From: Ruegeria atlantica
GTDB taxonomy: Bacteria; Pseudomonadota; Alphaproteobacteria; Rhodobacterales; Rhodobacteraceae
Assembly: GCF_013032505.1 (NCBI RefSeq)
Contig: NZ_WQCG01000001.1
Span: forward strand, 744,001 to 808,000
Length of the DNA stretch: 64,000 nt
Direction: 5' to 3'
Position 1 is the stretch's first letter. Every line of letters starts with the position of its first letter. Below the pieces are notes generated by a model. The model saw only the letters and a list, made by a program, of their open reading frames with translations. It made no database searches and was not told the origin of the DNA. The translations under genes and the position numbers were made by a program. Below are positions 8,238-16,309 of the stretch, in pieces.

Positions 8238-9980
8238 ATGAGCTTTTTAGGGGTTGAGCAATCACTGACCGGGCGGCGTTGGATCGGACCGGGCGCCGAG
8301 GTCGAACGGGCGACCGAAATGCTGGTGCAACAGACGGGCCTGCCCCGCGCCGTGTGCCAGGTTTTGGCGAGACGCGGCGTGCCGCCAATGGAGGCGCAGA
8401 GCTTTCTGGACCCAAAGCTGAAGGAATCGCTGCCTGACCCACGATCCATGAAAGATATGGAAAAGGCGGCAACACGCTTTTTGGAAGCCGTGCGAAACAA
8501 GCAGCGGATTGCGGTATTTGCCGACTATGACGTCGACGGTGGCAGCTCGGCGGCTTTGCTGTTGGTCTGGCTGCGCCAGATGGGACTACAAGCGACGCTG
8601 TATGTGCCGGACCGGATTGATGAAGGATATGGACCGAACGTACCCGCAATGCAGGAACTGGCGGTCTCACATGACCTGATCATCTGTGTGGACTGCGGAA
8701 CGCTTAGCCATGAACCGATTGCGGCTGCAAAAGCCGCAGATGTCATTGTGCTGGATCACCACCTTGGTGGTGAAACGCTGCCCGACTGTGTCGCGGTGGT
8801 GAACCCGAACCGACAGGATGAAAGCGGCGACCTGGGTTATTTCTGCGCCGCTGCCGTAGTGTTTTTGATGCTGGTCGAAGCCGGCCGGCAATTGCGAGAA
8901 GCAGGCGCTAAAGGCCCGGACCTGATCGGATTTCTGGACCTTGTGGCTTTGGCAACCGTTGCGGATGTCGCCCCGCTGATCGACGCGAACCGGGCACTGG
9001 TCCGGCAGGGCCTGAAGGTCATGGCGCAACGGCAACGACCGGGGCTGGTCGCATTGTCGGATGTAGCGCGCATGGATTCGGCCCCAACCAGCTATCACCT
9101 CGGGTTTTTGCTGGGACCGCGCGTGAATGCGGGCGGACGGATCGGTCAAGCAGATCTGGGCGCGCGCCTGCTCAGCACGGATTCGATGACCGAAGCCGAA
9201 GCGCTGTCTCAAAGGTTGAACGAACTGAACACGGAACGTCGCGATATCGAAAACGCGGTGCGTGCGGCAGCTCTGGAGCAGGCTGAGGAGCGTGGACTGG
9301 ACGCGCCTTTGGTCTGGGCGGCAGGCGAAGGGTGGCACCCCGGCGTTGTCGGGATCGTTGCGTCCCGCCTTAAGGAAAACGCTAACCGACCGGCCATTGT
9401 AGTCGGCTTTGATGGGGATGAAGGCAAAGGCTCGGGCCGGTCGGTTTCGGGCGTGGATTTGGGGGCGTCGATCCAACGGTTGGCTGCTGAGGGCCTCTTG
9501 GTCAAAGGAGGCGGTCACAAGATGGCGGCCGGTTTGACAGTCATGCGCGATCAGTTGGAACCAGCCATGGAACGGTTGAGCGAATTGCTCGCCAAACAAG
9601 GTGCGGGTCAAGGCGGACCAGCAGACCTGAAGCTCGACGGTGCCCTGATGCCGGGCGCAGCCTCGGTCGATTTGATCGAACAGATCGAAAAAGCCGGACC
9701 ATTTGGGGCCAGCGCCCCTGCTCCGCGTTATGCGATGCCGGACATGCAGGTGCGCTTTGCCAAGCGCGTTGGGGAGTCACATCTAAAGCTATCTCTGTCC
9801 GACGGGATGGGCGGGGGGTTAGACGCGATCGCATTCGGCGCCTTCGACGGAGCGATGGGCGAACGGCTGTCTAACCATGGAGGCGCACGGTTCCATTTCG
9901 CCGGACGGCTTGAAGTAAACACGTGGGGCGGACGGCAAAGCGTCCAGTTGAGGTTGGAGGACGCGGCAGAAGCAAACTGA
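8238..9980 (+). CDS. recJ: single-stranded-DNA-specific exonuclease RecJ
   Basis: A 580-residue 5'-to-3' single-strand DNA exonuclease used in recombination and repair. The DHH-superfamily motifs are in order: ADYDVDG (about residue 95), ICVDCG (about 150) and LDHHLGG (about 170). The DHHA1 part follows, with GGHKMAAG near residue 425, then an OB-like C-terminal domain. The ATG at 8238 is preferred because GAGGG lies five bases upstream; an ATG at 8226 in frame lacks a binding site. RecJ is slightly longer than in E. coli but normal for Alphaproteobacteria. Confidence 0.96.
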   Translation: MSFLGVEQSLTGRRWIGPGAEVERATEMLVQQTGLPRAVCQVLARRGVPPMEAQSFLDPKLKESLPDPRSMKDMEKAATRFLEAVRNKQRIAVFADYDVDGGSSAALLLVWLRQMGLQATLYVPDRIDEGYGPNVPAMQELAVSHDLIICVDCGTLSHEPIAAAKAADVIVLDHHLGGETLPDCVAVVNPNRQDESGDLGYFCAAAVVFLMLVEAGRQLREAGAKGPDLIGFLDLVALATVADVAPLIDANRALVRQGLKVMAQRQRPGLVALSDVARMDSAPTSYHLGFLLGPRVNAGGRIGQADLGARLLSTDSMTEAEALSQRLNELNTERRDIENAVRAAALEQAEERGLDAPLVWAAGEGWHPGVVGIVASRLKENANRPAIVVGFDGDEGKGSGRSVSGVDLGASIQRLAAEGLLVKGGGHKMAAGLTVMRDQLEPAMERLSELLAKQGAGQGGPADLKLDGALMPGAASVDLIEQIEKAGPFGASAPAPRYAMPDMQVRFAKRVGESHLKLSLSDGMGGGLDAIAFGAFDGAMGERLSNHGGARFHFAGRLEVNTWGGRQSVQLRLEDAAEAN

Positions 9981-10077
9981 GCCCGTTTCAACCCCCTCAA
10001 AAAAGTTTCACATCCCTGCGTTTTTCGGCTTGCGGGGGTCAGAGGTAAACCGTAAAAGGCCCTCCACAAGCCAGCGT

Positions 10078-10152
10078 GGCCCGTTCGTCTATCGGTTAGG
10101 ACGCCAGGTTTTCAACCTGGAAAGAGGGGTTCGATTCCCCTACGGGCTACCA
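10078..10152 (+). tRNA. tRNA-Glu (anticodon TTC)
   Basis: A 75-base cloverleaf including an encoded CCA. The acceptor stem GGCCCGT pairs with ACGGGCT using one G-U pair at the first position. The anticodon stem CCAGG/CCTGG encloses the loop TTTTCAA, giving anticodon TTC at 10111-10113. The T arm GAGGGGTTCGATTCCCC is canonical. The first of two identical tandem copies, located just after recJ. Confidence 0.97.
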
Positions 10153-10176
10153 CTTGTGCTTGTGCCATTGGCAGAT

Positions 10177-10251
10177 GGCCCGTTCGTCTATCGGTTAGGA
10201 CGCCAGGTTTTCAACCTGGAAAGAGGGGTTCGATTCCCCTACGGGCTACCA
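10177..10251 (+). tRNA. tRNA-Glu (anticodon TTC), second identical copy
   Basis: This copy is base-for-base identical to the one 24 bases upstream, with the same anticodon TTC and encoded CCA. Its 3' end lies only 10 bases from the stop codon of the convergent V-type ATPase subunit A gene. The tandem pair probably comes from local duplication and is likely co-transcribed. Confidence 0.97.
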
Positions 10252-10261
10252 CCTCCCTAAC

Positions 10262-12103
10262 TTACACCCCAAATTTTTCGCGGCAAAGATCCTGAATCTG
10301 CCCCCACAGCGATTTGAATTCCGGTGTATTTTCCGCAGCATAGTGGAAATTCTTCATCAAACCGGTAAGCTGTGTAAAGACTTGACGCACTTCACCCTTG
10401 TCCGCAAATTCCGCGGTCGATTGCGTGACATCGTAGACGAGTTTGAACGTCATCTTCTGACGCTCCAGCGGAACGGTGGCATCCACCTTGTCGAATGCGT
10501 CCTGCTGCAGATAAACCATGTCCACAAACAGGCCCTTTTGCTGGGTCACGAAATCCTCGATCGTGACGCCCTCCTCACCAGTGACCTGCATCATCTGGTC
10601 GACCTGCTCGCCTTTTTCGATCAGCGCCAGCAGATCGCGCACCTTGCCTGTCCAACCAGCCTCGGCGTTCTTGTCATACCAATCCGACAGCTGATCGGTG
10701 TAGCGCGACCAGCTGAGCAGTGGATCGACGGCGGGATAGAACCGTTTGTAAGCTCGTTCCGAGGACAACCCAAGAAAGCACTTCACCGTTGACAGCGTCG
10801 ACTGAGTCACCGGTTCGTCAAAATTGCCACCCGCTGGTGACACTGTGCCAATCAACGTCAGGCTACCCAGATCGCCATCGTTTGTTTTCAGCGCCCCAGC
10901 ACGCTCGTACAGGCCCTTGATCGAGCTCTCCAGATAGGCAGGAAAACCCTCTTCACCCGGAATTTCCTCCAGCTTGCCTGAAGTCTCGCGCATGGCCTGC
11001 GCCCAGCGGCTAGTACTGTCCGCGATCAGCAAAACATCATACCCCATCTGACGGTAGTATTCGCCCAGCGTGATGCCGGTGAAAATCGACGCCTCGCGGG
11101 CCGCAACGGGCATGGAAGAGGTGTTGCAAATGATGATCGTCCGATCCATCAGACTGCCGCCCGACATCGGATCGGTCATCTTGGGGAATTCGTGTATCGT
11201 TTCAACAACCTCGCCCGCGCGTTCACCACAGGCAACGACGATCACGATATCCACTTTGGAGTTCCGCGCGATAAGGTTTTGAAGCACGGTCTTACCCGCA
11301 CCGAACGGGCCGGGAATACAGGCCGTACCACCACGCGCGATGGGAAAGAATGTATCAATCAGGCGTTGCGAGGTCAGCACAGGTTCAGTCGGGTACAAGC
11401 GTTCGGACGAGGCACGTTTCAGAACCGTTTCAGGCAAGGGCCGCCGAACTGGCCACTTCTGACAAAGCGTCAGTGTGTGTTCACCCCCCTGCTCGTCTTC
11501 AAGTCGGGCAACAATCTCATGGATCGACGCGGCGCCTTTCTGAACCCAAACGACCTTGTATTCGCCAACCCAATTGAAGGGCAGCATAATTTTATGGGTG
11601 AACCGGCCTTCCGGAACAGTTCCGATGCTGTCGCCTGCCGTGACTGTATCTCCGACCTTAACCGAGGGTGTGAAGGACCATTTCGCCTGATCGTCCAACG
11701 GTGCAACATCGGCCCCCCGCGGCAAGAAGGTTCCAAATTCGGAAGCAACTTTGGGCAAAGGCGATTGTAGGCCGTCAAATACCTGACCCAGTAGCCCCGG
11801 CCCAAGCTCTACGGATAGCAACTGACCCGATTGTTCCACCGGATCGCCAACGGCCACGCCGTCTGTGCTTTCATACACTTGTACATCAGCTGTGTCTCCG
11901 CGCACGCGCAGCACCTCGGCTTTGAGCCGTTCCTGACGCCCGCCTGGTCCAGCACGGGTCGGCAGGATGAACACCACCTCGTTCTTGACCAGTTGCCCGG
12001 GAACTCCGGCTGCATCGTGGTTGGCCTGAATCTGCACCAGCCCTTCCTGGACCGAGACGACACGGGCGGTTGCGGTTTGAACCGGGGGTGTTTGGGCAGT
12101 CAT
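10262..12103 (-). CDS. ntpA: V/A-type ATPase catalytic subunit A
   Basis: A 613-residue catalytic subunit of a rotary V/A-type ATPase. The Walker A loop GPFGAGKT is at residues 265-272, followed by ACGERAGEV and the LIADSTSRWAQAMRE segment typical of A subunits. The bulge domain between the beta-barrel and the nucleotide-binding domain (about residues 115-200) is present and separates it from F-type beta subunits. The length is normal. It is the last gene of a seven-gene operon and overlaps the preceding gene by four bases. Whether the complex makes ATP or pumps ions cannot be told from this subunit. Confidence 0.96.
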   Translation of the reverse strand: MTAQTPPVQTATARVVSVQEGLVQIQANHDAAGVPGQLVKNEVVFILPTRAGPGGRQERLKAEVLRVRGDTADVQVYESTDGVAVGDPVEQSGQLLSVELGPGLLGQVFDGLQSPLPKVASEFGTFLPRGADVAPLDDQAKWSFTPSVKVGDTVTAGDSIGTVPEGRFTHKIMLPFNWVGEYKVVWVQKGAASIHEIVARLEDEQGGEHTLTLCQKWPVRRPLPETVLKRASSERLYPTEPVLTSQRLIDTFFPIARGGTACIPGPFGAGKTVLQNLIARNSKVDIVIVVACGERAGEVVETIHEFPKMTDPMSGGSLMDRTIIICNTSSMPVAAREASIFTGITLGEYYRQMGYDVLLIADSTSRWAQAMRETSGKLEEIPGEEGFPAYLESSIKGLYERAGALKTNDGDLGSLTLIGTVSPAGGNFDEPVTQSTLSTVKCFLGLSSERAYKRFYPAVDPLLSWSRYTDQLSDWYDKNAEAGWTGKVRDLLALIEKGEQVDQMMQVTGEEGVTIEDFVTQQKGLFVDMVYLQQDAFDKVDATVPLERQKMTFKLVYDVTQSTAEFADKGEVRQVFTQLTGLMKNFHYAAENTPEFKSLWGQIQDLCREKFGV

Positions 12104-12792
12104 GCGCTTACTCTCTCAAAATCGAATTCTGCGACATTGGCCATGGCCTGCTGGGCCAGCTTCTCAAATCTTGTGGCTGCGTCCTGAGCGTTGCTTTGCG
12201 CCCATCGATCAAAAATGTTCCAGATCAGGACGTATATCGCCACGGCCTCAAAATCGAACAGGTGGCGGGCGGCGTATCGTTTCAGTTGCTTGTGGCTGAC
12301 CGACAGCAACAGCCGTTCCAGACCCAAAGGATCCTCGGCTTCTAACAGTTGACGCGCGTCCTTGATCCACGGCATCGGCACCGAAAGTCGGAAATCCGGG
12401 TCCCCCCAGTTGGCTGGAATATGGCGGCTCCAACGTCCAATGCCGTACGCTCCCGAGGGCGGATTGCCTCCACGCGCGCGCAGGCGCAGTGCAGCAACTA
12501 CAGTGCGCAAGTCCATCCGCTCAAGGAACAGTCTACGCAAGGTTGGTTGCGGAATTTTGCCCAACGCCTGATTGCATCGCTCTACCGCCTGCGTATCCGT
12601 GACATCCATGTCATATGCGCTCCAGTTCAGCGCCTGCTCCAACACTTTCAGAACACGCGCATCCTCAGTCGTAAGCGCGGTCAGGCGGCGATCCAGCCGC
12701 AGCCGTGACAAGGGTGGCTGCTTGGCCACAAACAGCCGTTCAGATCCCGGCAGGCTGCTGATCAGCGCGATATAGGCGTCAGGGTCTGACAT
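12100..12792 (-). CDS. DUF2764-like V-type ATPase-associated subunit
   Basis: A 230-residue protein whose start, ALISSLPGSERLFVAKQPPLS, resembles the beginning of DUF2764 proteins. Those are found only within bacterial V-type ATPase operons, for example between subunits E and A in Treponema and Chlamydia, and this gene lies between E and A as well. No canonical subunit C is in the operon, so this protein may fill the place of C (the central socket joining rotor to ring). That role is inference. It follows E after one base and overlaps A by four, so translation is probably coupled. Confidence 0.75.
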   Translation of the reverse strand: MSDPDAYIALISSLPGSERLFVAKQPPLSRLRLDRRLTALTTEDARVLKVLEQALNWSAYDMDVTDTQAVERCNQALGKIPQPTLRRLFLERMDLRTVVAALRLRARGGNPPSGAYGIGRWSRHIPANWGDPDFRLSVPMPWIKDARQLLEAEDPLGLERLLLSVSHKQLKRYAARHLFDFEAVAIYVLIWNIFDRWAQSNAQDAATRFEKLAQQAMANVAEFDFERVSA

Positions 12793-12793
12793 C

Positions 12794-13471
12794 TCAGCGG
12801 ATCACACCTTCCAGCACGGCACGGAACCGCGGCTGAAGATGCTCCATCAGCAGTGAGGCGACCGCCTTGTCCGTCAGGTCCAGCACAACGCCCTGATCTT
12901 CGGCCCGAACGCGGATACCATCTTGGTTGTCGTCCGATGCATGCAGCTCTACCTGTTCGCGCAACATGTCAGCTGTCAGCCCAAGAACATATTTGGTCAG
13001 CTTGCCAGACTGAATGTCATCCGCGTTCTGCTTGATGTCTTCCTGCGTCGCGACTTTGGCAGGCAGAATGACCTGGACCTTGCCATCCAGATTGACGCCA
13101 TCAGCCTCTCGACCGACAACCTCCAAAATCATCTGTTTCAGCAATTTCGGGTCAGCCATTTCCTTGGTCACCAGACGTTCAACATCTTCGCGAAACCGGT
13201 CGGTCAATCCACCTTTCATGGTCAGAACTGCATCACGCATGGCGGTATTCAGCGCCTCTTCCCCCGCCGCGCGATATTTGTCGGAATCGCTGCGCGCCTT
13301 TTTCTGATAGTCGTCCGCTTCGCGTTTCGCGTCAGCCAAGATTTTGGCGGCTTCGGCCTTGGCTTCTGCCCGCAGTTTTTCTGCGTCAGCCTGACCAGCC
13401 GCCACGCCATCATTTCGGAGCTTATCGATCAGGGCATCCACGCCGTGTGAAATCATGCCATCCTGCGCCAT
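12794..13471 (-). CDS. ntpE: V/A-type ATPase peripheral stalk subunit E
   Basis: A 225-residue subunit. The ATG at 13471 overlaps the TGA of the K gene by one base (TGATG), which decides the start; an in-frame reading 53 codons longer would run through the K gene. Residues 25-110 are rich in Ala, Lys, Glu and Asp and read as a long helix or coiled coil, as expected for the peripheral stalk. The C-terminal part (about 120-225) is the globular head that binds the A/B hexamer. Its usual partner, subunit G/H, is not recognised in the operon. Confidence 0.85.
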   Translation of the reverse strand: MAQDGMISHGVDALIDKLRNDGVAAGQADAEKLRAEAKAEAAKILADAKREADDYQKKARSDSDKYRAAGEEALNTAMRDAVLTMKGGLTDRFREDVERLVTKEMADPKLLKQMILEVVGREADGVNLDGKVQVILPAKVATQEDIKQNADDIQSGKLTKYVLGLTADMLREQVELHASDDNQDGIRVRAEDQGVVLDLTDKAVASLLMEHLQPRFRAVLEGVIR

Positions 13472-13914
13472 CAGCTGATCCCCGCGCTGATCACCAGAGC
13501 AAAGACAAAGGCAAAGACGCCGAACCCTTCGATGATCGCCGCCGGAGCCAGCGCAAGGCCAAAGATCTCGGGCTTTTCCTTGGTGGCGTTGATCGCCGCA
13601 GCACAGGCCCGACCCTGCCAGATCCCGCAATACATCAATGCGATGCCCGACAGGATACCTATCCCGAACAAGCCGCCCGCGTTTTCGGGTGTCACATCTC
13701 GGTTCAAGGTAAACATGATGACGATGCCGTAAATCACCATGGTCGACGGAAAGGCCGATACGCCAACAAAGCGCCCATAGCCGCCTTCAGTTTCGGTCAT
13801 AGCGCCAATACTGGCCATGCCAGCGATGGAGCATCCGATCGCGCTGGAGGCCGCGCCCAACGCCATAGGCGCGTAAATGCCTAACCAACCCAATGTCAAA
13901 ACAAGCTCATTCAT
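13471..13914 (-). CDS. ntpK: V/A-type ATPase membrane rotor subunit K (proteolipid)
   Basis: A 147-residue membrane protein of four predicted transmembrane helices, that is, two fused hairpins like the 16-kDa proteolipid of Enterococcus hirae NtpK. Only the second hairpin carries an ion-binding carboxylate, E129 in AAIIEGFGVF. The first hairpin has FPSTMVIYG at the matching place. Q100 in GIWQGRA aligns with the glutamine that helps bind sodium in NtpK, but a methionine (M59) stands where NtpK has a second glutamine. The ion is therefore open. The start ATG at 13914 overlaps the stop of subunit I by four bases. Confidence 0.9.
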   Translation of the reverse strand: MNELVLTLGWLGIYAPMALGAASSAIGCSIAGMASIGAMTETEGGYGRFVGVSAFPSTMVIYGIVIMFTLNRDVTPENAGGLFGIGILSGIALMYCGIWQGRACAAAINATKEKPEIFGLALAPAAIIEGFGVFAFVFALVISAGIS

Positions 13915-15707
13915 TCCTGAACCTCCTTGCGGGCGAACGGGCGAAAGACAACGCCTTCGTCCGGCAGACCCCATTTAAAGAATTCGATGTAATTGAGACG
14001 TAATCCGTGGACGACACCGCTCATCATGGCGAGGGCGAAGTTGAGAATATGGCCGATAATCAGGATCAGCAGGGCAAACAGAACGCCCAGCCCCTTGAGG
14101 GATTGCATCACTGACCCTGCCAGATCGTTAAAAGTGATCGCCAACGAGGCCGAGGCCAGCCCAAGTGCAAACAGCCGCATGTAGCTAAGCACATCGCCAA
14201 ATGCACCCATCGCCCCGGCAAGGCTTTGCAGCCCTTCGATCAGACGCCATAGCCAGTCGGTAGGTTTCTTGATGGCCCGCTCGCTTGAGAACCAGACGAT
14301 GGCCAGAACCCCGACCCCCATCAGCAGCGCTCCGGGCACCGGAGAATTGCCCTTCATGTAACTGAGCCACAGGACAAATCCCCCGATCAACGCGGCGATC
14401 CAGCCAAGGTTGGCAATAGCCTTTCGGCGGCCCCAAGCCGCGTGGGCGGCAAGCGCATTGGCCAGCACCAGATGCAACACACCAACGACAATCGAAACCA
14501 TCATCATCGCGCCGAAATTGTTGAGGTCGAGCACTTGGAGCTTGGCCCAGATTGATCCGTCTGCCGGCGACACGCCGAAATAGCTGCCAACCAATACGCC
14601 ATAAAGGATCGTCGCCCCCGAGATGATCACGCCAAAGCGTCGCCAGGAACGCTCATGTGGCGTGCGATCAAGGCGTTTCCAAAACAACAAAAGCCCCGCC
14701 AAGATAATTGCCCCGTACCCGGCATCGGCAACGATCATTGCAAAGAAGATCGCGAACGATACGGCGACGATGACACTGGGGTCCCAATCCTTGTAACCCG
14801 GCACTTGATAAAACAGCGCCAAGTCTACAGCAGCACTGCGCTTTTCTGGTTGTTCTAACAAGGTAGGTGGGCTGTCTTCAGGGCCAGGTTCTTCGATCAG
14901 CAAAGCGGCATCCTTGGCGTTTGCCATGTCCAGAACCGCGTCTATACGATCCTCGGGCACCCAGCCCTGAAGGGCAAACATCGCCTCTTCGTCGCGCACC
15001 TTTTGCGTAGCATGGGCCAGCTCAGCCGCACTTTCGGCAACCGACAGGTTCCGGCGCATCAGTGTCAGGTATCGGGTCTGCGCGACGCGCTCAGCCTCAA
15101 GCGCTTCGATGGCGATCTCAGCCTCTTCCAGTTGCGCCTCAAGCTCGTGAATGGGCAGCGATCCTGTGTGCGTGCGCGGGACTGGCAGGATATCGTCATC
15201 CGGCTCATTCGGGTCGATCAGTACGGCATAGATGAACCTATGGTCCTGCTCGAGTATAGCCCTGGGCATATCCAGGGCTTCCAACGCATCGCGATACTTC
15301 AGGGGCAGTTGATAAAACCATAACCGGTTCCCCGCCAACACATCGTCGGGTGGAAAATCCAGGTCACCCCAGGGGCGAACCTGCGCGATCCGGTTGGCCA
15401 GAAAATCCCTTTGGTCCGTCATGTCACGGGTCCGTTGCATCAGGTCCAGCACATCCTTGACGAACTGCTCCATGTCAAAACCGGGGTCGCGCTGTATCTG
15501 GCGGCGCGGTTCGGGCACGTCATGCAGGAATCGCAACGCCTTATAGGCGTCCCGCGCACCGCGCTCGCTGATCTTTTCCGGTTCAGAGGGCGGCGGGGCC
15601 AGCGGCAGGACGTGCATGCATCCCAATTCCTGCAGCGCCTCAAGCGTTTCGGTCTTTTGATCTGCTCGCCCGACCAGTGACAGTTTCTTGAGCCTCGCGA
15701 CACTCAC
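13911..15707 (-). CDS. ntpI: V/A-type ATPase membrane stator subunit I
   Basis: A 598-residue subunit, the homologue of eukaryotic subunit a. The N-terminal half (about residues 1-320) is soluble and largely helical. The C-terminal half has about seven or eight membrane segments, starting near ALFYQVPGYKDWDPS. The late GHILNFALAMMSGVVHGLRLNYIEFF segment, split here by me as GHILNFALAMMSG plus VHGLRLNYIEFF, is typical of bacterial I subunits. The start is GTG, overlapping the stop of D by four bases, with GGAGG eight bases upstream. It forms the ion half-channels against the K ring. Confidence 0.93.
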   Translation of the reverse strand: MSVARLKKLSLVGRADQKTETLEALQELGCMHVLPLAPPPSEPEKISERGARDAYKALRFLHDVPEPRRQIQRDPGFDMEQFVKDVLDLMQRTRDMTDQRDFLANRIAQVRPWGDLDFPPDDVLAGNRLWFYQLPLKYRDALEALDMPRAILEQDHRFIYAVLIDPNEPDDDILPVPRTHTGSLPIHELEAQLEEAEIAIEALEAERVAQTRYLTLMRRNLSVAESAAELAHATQKVRDEEAMFALQGWVPEDRIDAVLDMANAKDAALLIEEPGPEDSPPTLLEQPEKRSAAVDLALFYQVPGYKDWDPSVIVAVSFAIFFAMIVADAGYGAIILAGLLLFWKRLDRTPHERSWRRFGVIISGATILYGVLVGSYFGVSPADGSIWAKLQVLDLNNFGAMMMVSIVVGVLHLVLANALAAHAAWGRRKAIANLGWIAALIGGFVLWLSYMKGNSPVPGALLMGVGVLAIVWFSSERAIKKPTDWLWRLIEGLQSLAGAMGAFGDVLSYMRLFALGLASASLAITFNDLAGSVMQSLKGLGVLFALLILIIGHILNFALAMMSGVVHGLRLNYIEFFKWGLPDEGVVFRPFARKEVQE

Positions 15708-16309
15708 GACACAGCCTCCTGCGCATGCTTGCGTTTCGAAATTTTCGAACGGACTACGGCCTGCATCTGCTCATCGCTCAGATAGATGCGGATTTTCTTG
15801 ATGTTGGCCCTGGCGCGCGGGATCAGGACCTTTTCAAACAGGTTGACACGCTGGGTGATCGTGGCGACGGCCTTGTCGAAAATCTTCACCCTCTCTTCGG
15901 CCACATTAACCCGAAGACGCGCCTCGATCATATCGTGCAGCAGTCGGGCTGCAGCATCGACCCAGTGGGGCTTGGCCAGATAAGAGTACGGGCGCACCGT
16001 GACCTCGATCCGGTCCAACGCAGGCATCTTTACGCCCACGACGTTGACCTCTTTGACTTTGTAGTCTTTCAGCTCGACCAACCCGTCCAGATCGATGCCT
16101 TGCTGCGCCAGCATCGGCAGTTTTTCTCCAACCTTTTGCGCCAGTTCCTGCACCTCATCCTGAAGGCGCTGCACATCTTCGCGCGCTTTCGCGCGCTCGG
16201 CCATCAATTGCTGACGCTTAAGATCCAGCGATGGCAGGAACCGCTCATAGCTTTTCAGCTGCGTCTGCTCGCGTGCGAGCGAAGATTTATTCAGCTGCAA
16301 CCGCGCCAT
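15704..16309 (-). CDS. ntpD: V/A-type ATPase central shaft subunit D
   Basis: A 201-residue subunit that forms the rotating shaft, the counterpart of F-type gamma. Both ends are long helices (about residues 1-70 and 125-195), as required for an antiparallel coiled coil. The start MARLQLNKSSL is chosen over an ATG two codons upstream because AAAGG lies six bases before it and touches the upstream one. The gene overlaps the end of the B gene by 23 bases. Subunit F, which normally binds D, is absent from the operon. Confidence 0.92.
   Translation of the reverse strand: MARLQLNKSSLAREQTQLKSYERFLPSLDLKRQQLMAERAKAREDVQRLQDEVQELAQKVGEKLPMLAQQGIDLDGLVELKDYKVKEVNVVGVKMPALDRIEVTVRPYSYLAKPHWVDAAARLLHDMIEARLRVNVAEERVKIFDKAVATITQRVNLFEKVLIPRARANIKKIRIYLSDEQMQAVVRSKISKRKHAQEAVS

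Noticed and set aside
8667-9611. A 314-codon open frame opposite recJ
   Set aside because: Antisense shadow of a conserved gene; His- and Arg-rich translation without a family.
10030-10260. An open reading frame covering both tRNA-Glu genes, with a repeated peptide
   Set aside because: The repeat is only the translation of two identical tRNA genes.
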